The notes under the pieces: generated by a model
Seen by the model: the letters and a program-made list of their open reading frames with translations, nothing else
What the model was told of the DNA's origin: nothing
Database searches by the model: none
Part shown: positions 13,286 to 19,632 of the stretch, in pieces
How the letters are laid out: each line of letters starts with the position of its first letter
Position numbering within the stretch: the first letter of the stretch is position 1
NCBI GenBank assembly: GCA_016177355.1
Contig: JACOVL010000063.1
Span: 1-19,632, forward strand
DNA: 19,632 nucleotides
Origin: Betaproteobacteria bacterium
GTDB lineage: Bacteria; Pseudomonadota; Gammaproteobacteria; Burkholderiales; SG8-41
Direction of reading: 5' to 3'
Translations under genes and position numbers: made by a program

Positions 13286-14257
13286 ATGAAAAAGCCATCA
13301 TCAATCCACACGCTGCTGCTGATTGCCTCGGCCGTATTCGCACCCGGCGCGTGGGGACAGGCTTATCCGGTGAAGCCGATCCGCATCGTCGTGCCATTCC
13401 CGGCGGGCGGCACCTCCGACATCCTGGCGCGCTCGATCGGCCAGAAGCTCACGGAGGGATGGAAACAGCCGGTGATCGTGGACAACCGGCCCGGCGCCAG
13501 CGCCAACATCGGCGCCGAGGTCGTGGTGAAATCGCCCGCCGACGGCTACACGCTGTTCCTGTTCTCCACCATCCACACCATCAATCCGGGCCTCTACAGC
13601 AAGCTCGCGTACGACCCGGTGCGGGACTTCACGCCGATCACACTGATCGCGGGGACTTCCCAGATCCTCGCCGTGCACCCGTCGCTGCCGGTGACGACGG
13701 TGAAGGGATTCATCGCCTACGCCAGGAAGCGGCCGGGCGAGTTGAACTACAGCTCCGCGGGCAACGGCAGCCAACCGCACCTCACGGCGGAACTCTTCAA
13801 GTCGCGGACCGGCATCAGCCTGGTGCACGTCCCGTACAAGGGCGCGCCGCCGGCCATGACCGATCTCCTGGCCGGGCAGGTCGCGCTGACATTCGCCACC
13901 GCGCCCTCGGCGGTGCCACATGTGAAGTCGGGGAAGCTGCGTGCGCTGGGGGTCAGCACCGCCCGGCGCATCGCCGCGCTGCCCGAAGTGCCGACCATCG
14001 CCGAGGCGGGCGTTCCGGGTTTCGAAGCCTCCGGCGCGAACGGGCTCGTCGGCCCTGCCGGCATGCCGGCGGCTGTCGTTGACCGGCTTAACGCGGCGGT
14101 CGTGAGGATCGTGAAGGAGCCCGCGATGAGCAAGTTCCTGAGCGACCAGGGCGCCGATCCGTGGACCACCACGCCCGCCGACTACGCGGCCTACATCAAG
14201 GCGGAAGTCGAGAAGTGGGCGAAAGTAGTGAAGGACTCGGGAGCGCGAATCGACTGA
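13286..14257 (+). CDS. Bug/TctC-family tripartite tricarboxylate transporter solute-binding protein
   Basis: This 323-residue periplasmic receptor has a signal peptide: basic MKKP, a hydrophobic core at about residues 9-19, and cleavage near AWG or GQA at 24-26. The mature sequence has YPVKPIRIVVPFPAGGTSD, VDNRPGASANIGAEVV, DGYTLFLFSTIHTINPGLY, VHVPYKGAPPAMTDLLAGQV and a terminal AEVEKWAKVVKDSGA, all Bug signatures. A GGGAGG ribosome-binding site at 13275-13280 fixes the ATG. It shares the fold and motifs of the Bug gene at 6251 but differs widely in sequence, so they are not recent duplicates. No TctAB genes are present here. It is divergent from the DUF6806-like gene, and its stop is followed seven bases later by octamer repeat copy B. 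Confidence 0.95.
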   Translation: MKKPSSIHTLLLIASAVFAPGAWGQAYPVKPIRIVVPFPAGGTSDILARSIGQKLTEGWKQPVIVDNRPGASANIGAEVVVKSPADGYTLFLFSTIHTINPGLYSKLAYDPVRDFTPITLIAGTSQILAVHPSLPVTTVKGFIAYARKRPGELNYSSAGNGSQPHLTAELFKSRTGISLVHVPYKGAPPAMTDLLAGQVALTFATAPSAVPHVKSGKLRALGVSTARRIAALPEVPTIAEAGVPGFEASGANGLVGPAGMPAAVVDRLNAAVVRIVKEPAMSKFLSDQGADPWTTTPADYAAYIKAEVEKWAKVVKDSGARID

Positions 14258-14264
14258 TTGAAAG

Positions 14265-14419
14265 GCCGGGAGCGCGTGAGAGCGTGAGGGCGGGAGGGGG
14301 ACAAATTCCGTGAGGGCGAGAGAACGAGAGAGCGAGAGATGGAAATCCCCCCTCACGACTTCTCGCTCTGACGATCTCCCGGTTTCTCGATCTCCCGACT
14401 TCCCGATCTCCCGTCTTCA
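14265..14419. repeat. Octamer-phased inverted repeat element, copy B
   Basis: This copy has the architecture of the one at 630-775. Purine-rich octamers of form CGNGAGRK come first, then a short spacer (GGACAAATTC at 14299-14308), then more octamers, then a central GAT-GGAA-ATC turn near 14338-14347. The opposite-strand octamers follow, such as GATCTCCC and GACTTCCC. The block 14301-14345 aligns to 661-705 without gaps. The element fills the 159-base gap between the Bug stop and the stop codon of the convergent MFS gene, and its last bases overlap that stop codon. A role as a bidirectional terminator or mRNA 3'-end stabiliser is possible here, because it sits between two converging genes. Confidence 0.85.
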
Positions 14420-15661
14420 GGCCGCCGCGGCCTTCGCCCGCGCCGTCTCGCCGTCGGGCATGAAGAAGATCAGCACGTTGGCGAACAGGATGGTGCCGGC
14501 GAGGAAGTAGAATGCGGTGTAGAGGTCCGAGGCGTCGGCGATCATGCCGAAGATTGCGGGCGCGATGCTCGCGCCGATCGCCTGGATGCCGAACTGCAAT
14601 CCCACGCCGCTGCCGGCGAGGTCCTTCGGGGTGGATTCCACCGCCCACGCCTGCAACACCGGGCGCATGGCGTAGAGGAAGAAACCGACCAGCGCGATGA
14701 ACAGCACGAAGGCAAAGCTCTTCCCGGCGAGCGCCATGAACACGATCATCACGGCCGTCAGCACCATGCTCGACATGACGATGCGCTTGCGGCCCATCCT
14801 GTCGGACAGGTGCCCGGCGAGCGGGCTCGCGGTAAAGCCCGCAAGCTGCATCACCGTCAGGCAGACACCGACCGCAAACGGCGAATAATCGAGCTCGTAA
14901 GCGAGGTAAACCGGCAGGAAAGTCAGCAGCCCGGTCTGCGTCATGGTGCGGAAAGCCGAGCCGGTCGCCACCAGCATCAGCGCGCGGTTCCCGAGCAGGC
15001 TCGCGAAATCCTTCAGGTACGCTTTCACGCCGCGCGACTTGACACCGGCGTTGATGGAGTCGCCGCGGGAAGAGGTCATCGTGAACGCGCCCAGCATGAT
15101 CAGGATCATCGCGGCCATCGCGAGCCCGGGCACGACGTTGATCACGACCACGGCGCGCCAGCTGAACCAGACGAGCAGCGCCCCCACCACCAGCGGGGCG
15201 AGCCCGTCGGCCACATTTCCTCCCATGCCGTGGAAGGAAATCACCAGCCCCTTGCGGTCGGGATAGCGGTAGGCGAGCGTCGTGATCGCGGCGGGGTGCC
15301 AGAGATTGTTGCCGATGCCGACCAGCGTCACGCACGCGAGCAGCATCCAGTAGCTGTGCGTCAAGCTCATCAGCGCGTACGGGAAGCCGACCCAGAACAG
15401 CGAGGTCGCCATCAGGTAGCCCTTCTTGCCGACCATGTCCACGACCATGCCGCCGGGCAGGTTGGAAATCGCGCCCACGGCGTGCTGGACGGTCATGATC
15501 AGGCCGATCTCGGTGTAGGAGAGCCCGAGCTCCCTGCCGATCAGCGGCAGCAGCAGGAAGAAGGTCGCGGTGTACCAGTGCGTGAAGGCGTGCCCGGCGG
15601 AAATCAGCCACACGTCCTTGAACGAGCGCGGTGCGGCGGCGGTTGCGGTGACGGCGTTCAC
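14417..15661 (-). CDS. MFS transporter, Fsr (fosmidomycin resistance)-like
   Basis: This 414-residue protein has about 12 membrane helices. The N-terminal AGHAFTHWYTATFFLLLPLIG followed by RELGLSYTEIGLI resembles the Fsr-type MFS group, where a His-rich first helix precedes PLIGRE. Motif A is GGMVVDMVGKKG at 70-81, with D75. Family members export drugs or transport carboxylates; the substrate cannot be read from the sequence. The predicted start is a GTG at 15661, and no ribosome-binding site is visible, so the start is uncertain. The gene is convergent with the second Bug gene and divergent from the acyl-CoA synthetase. Its stop codon lies inside the end of repeat copy B. Confidence 0.9.
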   Translation of the reverse strand: MNAVTATAAAPRSFKDVWLISAGHAFTHWYTATFFLLLPLIGRELGLSYTEIGLIMTVQHAVGAISNLPGGMVVDMVGKKGYLMATSLFWVGFPYALMSLTHSYWMLLACVTLVGIGNNLWHPAAITTLAYRYPDRKGLVISFHGMGGNVADGLAPLVVGALLVWFSWRAVVVINVVPGLAMAAMILIMLGAFTMTSSRGDSINAGVKSRGVKAYLKDFASLLGNRALMLVATGSAFRTMTQTGLLTFLPVYLAYELDYSPFAVGVCLTVMQLAGFTASPLAGHLSDRMGRKRIVMSSMVLTAVMIVFMALAGKSFAFVLFIALVGFFLYAMRPVLQAWAVESTPKDLAGSGVGLQFGIQAIGASIAPAIFGMIADASDLYTAFYFLAGTILFANVLIFFMPDGETARAKAAAA

Positions 15662-15693
15662 GATGCGGTCTTCGGTTCGTTCCAGGCCGGCAA

Positions 15694-15699
15694 ATCATA
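15694..15699 (-). promoter_or_regulatory. Candidate -10 box for the Fsr-like MFS gene
   Basis: The minus strand reads TATGAT, 32 bases before the GTG at 15661. It lies back to back with the plus-strand TATAAT at 15732, so the 111-base gap seems to hold two divergent promoters. No clear -35 is visible. Confidence 0.35.
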
Positions 15700-15731
15700 T
15701 CACCCGCGGCGTAAGCGCTCCAGCGGCGGCG

Positions 15732-15737
15732 TATAAT
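15732..15737 (+). promoter_or_regulatory. Candidate -10 box for the acyl-CoA synthetase operon
   Basis: A perfect TATAAT lies 35 bases before the GTG at 15773 in an otherwise GC-rich gap. The -35 position (about 15709-15714) is a poor match. It is the only evident promoter for the three-gene operon to 19612. Confidence 0.5.
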
Positions 15738-15772
15738 TTCCGCCTTTCCACGATAAGAACTTTCCGGAAATC

Positions 15773-17899
15773 GTGCGCTTCGACCTCGAACGCTTCTTCA
15801 ACCCGCGCGCGATCGCCATCATCGGCGCGTCGCAGGATCTCGCCACGATCAGCGGCCAGCCGCTGAAATTCCTGAAAAGCCACGGCTACCGGGGCAGGCT
15901 CTACCCGGTCAACCCGCGCTACCCGGAAATCGCGGGCGTCCAGTGCTATCCCTCGCTCGCCGAGGTGCCGGAAGCGCCGGACCTCGCGCTGATCCTGGTG
16001 AACGCCGCGCGCGTCGCGGACATGTTGCGCCAGTGCGGGGCGAAGGGCGTGCCGTACGTGATCATCTTCAGCTCCGGCTTCTCCGAGATGGGCGGCAGGG
16101 GCGAGGCGCTGCAGCGCGAGCTCGCCGCGATTGCGCGCGAGCACGACATCGGCGTCATCGGTCCCAACTGCCAGGGCATGATCAACGTCGCCGATAGCGT
16201 GTTCGCCGGCTTCGGCTCGGTGTTCAACGCCGACTACGACCCGGGCCGGGTCAGCATGGTGTCGCAGAGCGGGGGCTTCGGTTTCTCGGTAATGAACCTC
16301 TCGTCCAAGGACGGGGGGCTGCCGTTCCGCCAGATGGTCACGACCGGCAACGAGATCGGCGTCTCGACGCTCGACTTCATCGACTACTACATCCGCGACC
16401 CGCAGACCGACACCATCGTCGGCTACATCGAGGGGCTGAAGGACGCCCGGCGCCTGCTGGAAGTGGGGAAGAAGGCGCTGGCGGCGGGCAAGCCCGTCCT
16501 GATGTGGAAGGTGGGCAACACCGAGCAGGGCCAGCGGGCGGCGCGCTCGCACACCGCCAACCTGGGCGGCGCGATGGCGCTCTACAAGGCCGCGTTCCGG
16601 CAGGGCGGCATCATCCAGGTCGAGGACATCCAGGACGTGGTGGACTACGGCCGCGCCTTTCGCTGCGGCAAGCTCCCCGCCGGCAACCGCCTCGCCATCA
16701 TCACCATCTCGGGCGGCGCCGGCATCCTGATGACCGACGAGTGCATCGCCCGCGGCATGCGGGTGCCGCAGCTCGCGCAGGCGACGACAGACAAGTTGCA
16801 GAGCTTCGTGCCGGAATTCGGCTCGTTGTTGAACCCGGTGGATGTCACCGCCGCGATCTTCAACGACCTCTCCCTGATCAACCGCACGCTGCAGGCGATC
16901 GTGGACGATCCCGGCGTGGACTGCGTGGCGATGATCAACGCGTCGCTGCAGGGGGAGATCGCGGCGAAGATCGCGGGCGAGATCGTGGCGGTCGCAAAAA
17001 AGTCGGACAAGCCGATCTTCATCGCGTGGAGCGCGCGCGACGCGGCGGCGCCGGAAGCCTACGCCGCGCTCGATGCCGCGCGCATCCCGCATTACAAGTC
17101 GCCGGTGCGCTGCGGGCGGACGCTGGCGGCGCTGTCCTGGTACGCGGCAGCGCGGCGCAAGCACGAGGCGCGCCGCGGCGAGCAACCCTTGCGCATAGAA
17201 AAAAACAATATAAAACAACAGCTTGTATCGGTAACGCAGGATGTGACGGAGTACGCGGCGAAGCGCATCCTCGCCGAGTACGGCATTCCCGTCACGTGCG
17301 AAGAATTGGCGACGGGCGCGCAAGAAGCGATCGCGATCGCGCGGCGCATCGGCTACCCGGTGGCGCTCAAGGTGCAGTCGCCGGACATTCCGCACAAGAC
17401 CGAGGCAAGAGCGGTGCGCCTGGCCATTGCGTCCGACGCGGAGCTCGCAACGGCTTATGCCGAGGTGGTGAAGAACGCCAAGGCGCACCAGCCGGGGGCG
17501 AAGATCGAGGGCGTGCTGGTACAGGAGATGGCGGGTGAGGGCGTGGAGGCGATCCTCGGCGTCACCCACGATGCCCTGTTCGGGCCGGCGGTGATGTTCG
17601 GGCTGGGCGGCATCTTCGCGGAGGTGCTGAAGGACGTGTCGTTCCGGCTCGCGCCGGTCACGATGTCGGCGGCGCGCGAGATGATCGAGGAGGTTGCGGG
17701 CTACCCCCTGCTCGCCGGCGCGCGCGGCAAGCCGAGGGCCGACATGGGCGCGCTCGCGGACGCCATCGTGCGCTTGTCGGCGCTGGCGGTGGACTTGAAG
17801 GACCACGTCGCCGAGCTCGACGTCAATCCCCTGTTCGTATTTCCGGAAGGGCGGGGCGTAAAAGCGGCGGATGCTTTGATAAAGCTGGTGACGAAGTGA
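15773..17899 (+). CDS. Acyl-CoA synthetase (NDP-forming) / acetate-CoA ligase family protein
   Basis: This 708-residue fusion has the alpha and beta parts of NDP-forming acyl-CoA synthetases in one chain. A CoA-binding Rossmann domain opens the protein (FFNPRAIAIIGAS at 8-20). Flavodoxin-like ligase domains follow, with VSQSGGFG at 163-170, TTGNEIGVSTLDFIDYY at 190-206 and the likely phosphorylated H260 in RSHTANLGG. An ATP-grasp domain occupies about 490-690 (RRIGYPVALKVQSPDIPHKT; AELDVNPLFVF). These enzymes couple acyl-CoA and nucleotide triphosphate in a reversible reaction with a free acid; the acid is unknown. The start is a GTG with only a weak GGAA upstream, chosen because the product matches the usual family N-terminus. 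The linker at about residues 475-485 is encoded by unusually AT-rich DNA. Confidence 0.93.
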   Translation: MRFDLERFFNPRAIAIIGASQDLATISGQPLKFLKSHGYRGRLYPVNPRYPEIAGVQCYPSLAEVPEAPDLALILVNAARVADMLRQCGAKGVPYVIIFSSGFSEMGGRGEALQRELAAIAREHDIGVIGPNCQGMINVADSVFAGFGSVFNADYDPGRVSMVSQSGGFGFSVMNLSSKDGGLPFRQMVTTGNEIGVSTLDFIDYYIRDPQTDTIVGYIEGLKDARRLLEVGKKALAAGKPVLMWKVGNTEQGQRAARSHTANLGGAMALYKAAFRQGGIIQVEDIQDVVDYGRAFRCGKLPAGNRLAIITISGGAGILMTDECIARGMRVPQLAQATTDKLQSFVPEFGSLLNPVDVTAAIFNDLSLINRTLQAIVDDPGVDCVAMINASLQGEIAAKIAGEIVAVAKKSDKPIFIAWSARDAAAPEAYAALDAARIPHYKSPVRCGRTLAALSWYAAARRKHEARRGEQPLRIEKNNIKQQLVSVTQDVTEYAAKRILAEYGIPVTCEELATGAQEAIAIARRIGYPVALKVQSPDIPHKTEARAVRLAIASDAELATAYAEVVKNAKAHQPGAKIEGVLVQEMAGEGVEAILGVTHDALFGPAVMFGLGGIFAEVLKDVSFRLAPVTMSAAREMIEEVAGYPLLAGARGKPRADMGALADAIVRLSALAVDLKDHVAELDVNPLFVFPEGRGVKAADALIKLVTK

Positions 17900-17918
17900 C
17901 GACTGACAGGATAGAGCT

Positions 17919-18695
17919 ATGGCGACTGTAAAACAGTTGATGAGTCTCGAAGGGCGGGTGAGCGTGGTGACGGGCGGCGCGACCGGGCTCGGGCTGCAGA
18001 TGGCGACCGGGCTCGCGGAGGCGGGCTCGCACGTCGTGGTCTGCTCGCGCAAGCTCGGGAACTGCGAGCAGGCGGCGCAGGCGCTCGAGAAGCTCGGCGT
18101 GAAAGCGCTGCCCGTTGCGGCCGACGTCACCCAGCCGGACCAGGTCGAGGCGGTGAAGGAGGCGACGCTGAAGAAATTCGGGCGCGTGGACGTGCTCGTC
18201 AACAACGCGGGCAAAGCCTGGGTCGCCCCGCCGGAAGAGCTGCCGCTCGAGCGCTGGCAGCAGATCATGGATCTCAACATCACCGCGCCGTTCATCTGCT
18301 CGCAGGTGTTCGGGCGCGAGATGATCCGGCAGCAGCGCGGCAAGATCATCAACATCGCCTCGATCGCGGGATTGCAGGGCCGCAACCCCAGGGCCTACAG
18401 CTCGATCGTCTACGGCACCAGCAAGGGCGCGCTCGTCAACTTCACGCGCGACCTGGCGATCAAGTGGGCGAGCCACAACATCCACGTCAACTGCATCTGC
18501 CCGGGATTTTTTGTCACGCCGATCAACCAGAAGCTATTTGACAGTAACCGCGAGCCGATCCTGGCGGAAATCCCCCTCGGCCGCACCGGCGGCGCGGACG
18601 ACCTGAAAGGCATCGCCGTGCTGCTCGCTTCCGACGCCTCCAACTTCATCACCGGCGCCATCATTCCGGTGGACGGCGGGACGATCGCCTGGTAG
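17919..18695 (+). CDS. SDR family oxidoreductase
   Basis: This 258-residue classical short-chain dehydrogenase/reductase has all key elements: TGGATGLG at 18-25 for cofactor binding, D69 in AADVT, NNAG at 95-98, N120, and the catalytic S148, Y165 and K169 (YGTSK). CPGFFVTP follows at 194-201, and the C-terminus is ITGAIIPVDGGTIAW. R44 after the second strand (CSRK) suggests NADP(H) preference, an inference only. The overall look is close to gluconate 5-dehydrogenase or 3-oxoacyl reductase-type SDRs, which does not fix the substrate. A CAGGA ribosome-binding site at 17907-17911 supports the ATG at 17919. The gene follows the acyl-CoA synthetase by 19 bases and is probably in its operon. Confidence 0.93.
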   Translation: MATVKQLMSLEGRVSVVTGGATGLGLQMATGLAEAGSHVVVCSRKLGNCEQAAQALEKLGVKALPVAADVTQPDQVEAVKEATLKKFGRVDVLVNNAGKAWVAPPEELPLERWQQIMDLNITAPFICSQVFGREMIRQQRGKIINIASIAGLQGRNPRAYSSIVYGTSKGALVNFTRDLAIKWASHNIHVNCICPGFFVTPINQKLFDSNREPILAEIPLGRTGGADDLKGIAVLLASDASNFITGAIIPVDGGTIAW

Positions 18696-18706
18696 GCGCA
18701 CAAGCA

Positions 18707-19612
18707 ATGGCGGCGGACCGCACGCTGGAGAGCTACGCCTGGCTGTCGGCCGGCGCGGCGGTCGCGACGATCATCCTCAAGACGCTGGCCTGGTACGTCA
18801 CCGGCTCGGTCGGGCTGCTCTCGGACGCGCTCGAGTCGCTGATCAATCTCGCCGCGGCGCTGCTCGCGCTTTCAATGCTGCGGCTCGCGGCCGCGCCCCC
18901 GGACGAGCTGCACCCGTACGGACGCTACAAGGCGGAATATTTCGCGAGCGGCATCGAAGGCGCGCTGATCGTCATCGCGGCGGCGAGCATCGTGTACGCC
19001 GCGGCGCCGCGGCTCGTCGCGCCCCGGCCGCTGGATGCGCCCGGGCTCGGGATCGCGCTGTCGGCCGTGGCGACGGCGATCAATCTCGGCGTGGCGCTGA
19101 AGCTGCTGTCCGTGGGCAGGCGGCTCAACAGTATCGCCCTCGAGGCCGACGGCCACCACCTGATGACCGACGTGTGGACTTCGGCCGGCGTCGTGGCGGG
19201 CGTGGCGCTCACCGCGGCCACCGGCTGGCTGATCCTCGATCCGCTGATCGCGCTCGCGGTGGCGGCGAACATCGTGTGGACCGGCGTCGTGCTGATGCGC
19301 CGCTCGTTCGCCGGGCTGCTCGACGCCGCGATCCCCGCGCCCGAGCTTGCCGAGATCGAGAAGATCTTCGCCGAGTACCGGCGCCGTTACGGCGTTGAGT
19401 TCCACGCGCTGCTCACCCGCCAGGCGGGCGCCCGGCGCTTCATCTCGTTCCACCTGCTGGTGCCCGACGCCTGGCCGGTGGACCGCGCGCACCAGCTCTC
19501 GGAAGAGATCGAGGAGCGCATCCGCTCGCTCGTGCCGAAAGCGATCACGCTCACCCACATCGAGCCGATCTCCCAGCCATCGTCCTACGACGACATCAAG
19601 CTCGAGCGCTGA
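18707..19612 (+). CDS. Cation diffusion facilitator family transporter
   Basis: This 301-residue protein has six hydrophobic segments (about 13-31, 33-60, 80-101, 112-135, 156-170, 172-193) and a soluble C-terminal domain of about 100 residues ending in ITLTHIEP, as in CDF proteins. These transporters export divalent metals in exchange for protons. The fifth helix has the metal-site pair H151 and D155 (HLMTD). The second helix has ESLIN, with E43 and N47, where zinc exporters usually have H or D and D. HPYGRYKAEYF at 69-79 is the conserved loop before helix 3. The gene begins 11 bases after the SDR stop with no clear ribosome-binding site. Metal unknown; the link to the two enzymes upstream is only by position. 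Confidence 0.93.
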   Translation: MAADRTLESYAWLSAGAAVATIILKTLAWYVTGSVGLLSDALESLINLAAALLALSMLRLAAAPPDELHPYGRYKAEYFASGIEGALIVIAAASIVYAAAPRLVAPRPLDAPGLGIALSAVATAINLGVALKLLSVGRRLNSIALEADGHHLMTDVWTSAGVVAGVALTAATGWLILDPLIALAVAANIVWTGVVLMRRSFAGLLDAAIPAPELAEIEKIFAEYRRRYGVEFHALLTRQAGARRFISFHLLVPDAWPVDRAHQLSEEIEERIRSLVPKAITLTHIEPISQPSSYDDIKLER

Positions 19613-19632
19613 CGGCCCGCACAGCTCGGCTC

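Noticed and set aside
15695..18385. A minus-strand open frame of 896 codons antisense to the acyl-CoA synthetase and part of the SDR
   Set aside because: Same cause; the sense genes have intact catalytic motifs and the antisense product has none.
19613..19632. Bases after the CDF stop
   Set aside because: Too short to support any feature; nothing recognisable.

Overview
The window is about two-thirds GC and densely packed with genes. It looks like a betaproteobacterium of Burkholderiales type. The main support is two Bug/TctC-type periplasmic solute-binding proteins with no TctA or TctB genes nearby, which is typical of that order, plus a small protein that resembles a Burkholderiales-restricted DUF family. 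The species cannot be named from the sequence.

Region 1 (1-1005): a partial minus-strand 3-hydroxyisobutyrate dehydrogenase-like gene runs off the left edge. A 150-bp octamer-phased repeat, a tRNA-Thr(TGT) and an AT-rich promoter region follow. Region 2 (1006-6240): a four-gene plus-strand cluster encodes an ABC ATPase, an ABC-2 permease, a Gldg-type auxiliary protein and a DUF4340-type membrane-anchored protein. A decamer-phased palindromic repeat sits between the first two genes, and a small lipoprotein and a 66-residue protein follow the cluster. Region 3 (6251-12298): a Bug receptor, then a tight plus-strand set of two tandem paralogous MFS transporters, a D-2-hydroxyacid dehydrogenase and a thiamine-diphosphate enzyme. 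Region 4 (12303-15661): two coupled minus-strand genes (carboxymuconolactone decarboxylase family and a DUF6806-like protein), a divergent second Bug receptor, a second copy of the octamer repeat, and an Fsr-like MFS transporter on the minus strand. Region 5 (15773-19612): an NDP-forming acyl-CoA synthetase, an SDR oxidoreductase and a cation diffusion facilitator, apparently one operon.

The enzymes suggest uptake and oxidation of small hydroxy- or oxo-acids. Candidate steps are solute capture by Bug proteins, MFS transport, hydroxyacid oxidation, ThDP-dependent cleavage or decarboxylation, and CoA activation. No substrate can be fixed from sequence. The ABC/Gldg/DUF4340 cluster is probably an independent, poorly understood membrane system.

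The least explained material is non-coding. Three different short-period degenerate repeats, with periods of 8, 10 and 7 bp, occupy gaps between genes, and each has dyad symmetry. The period-8 element occurs twice, about 13.6 kb apart, with shared architecture.
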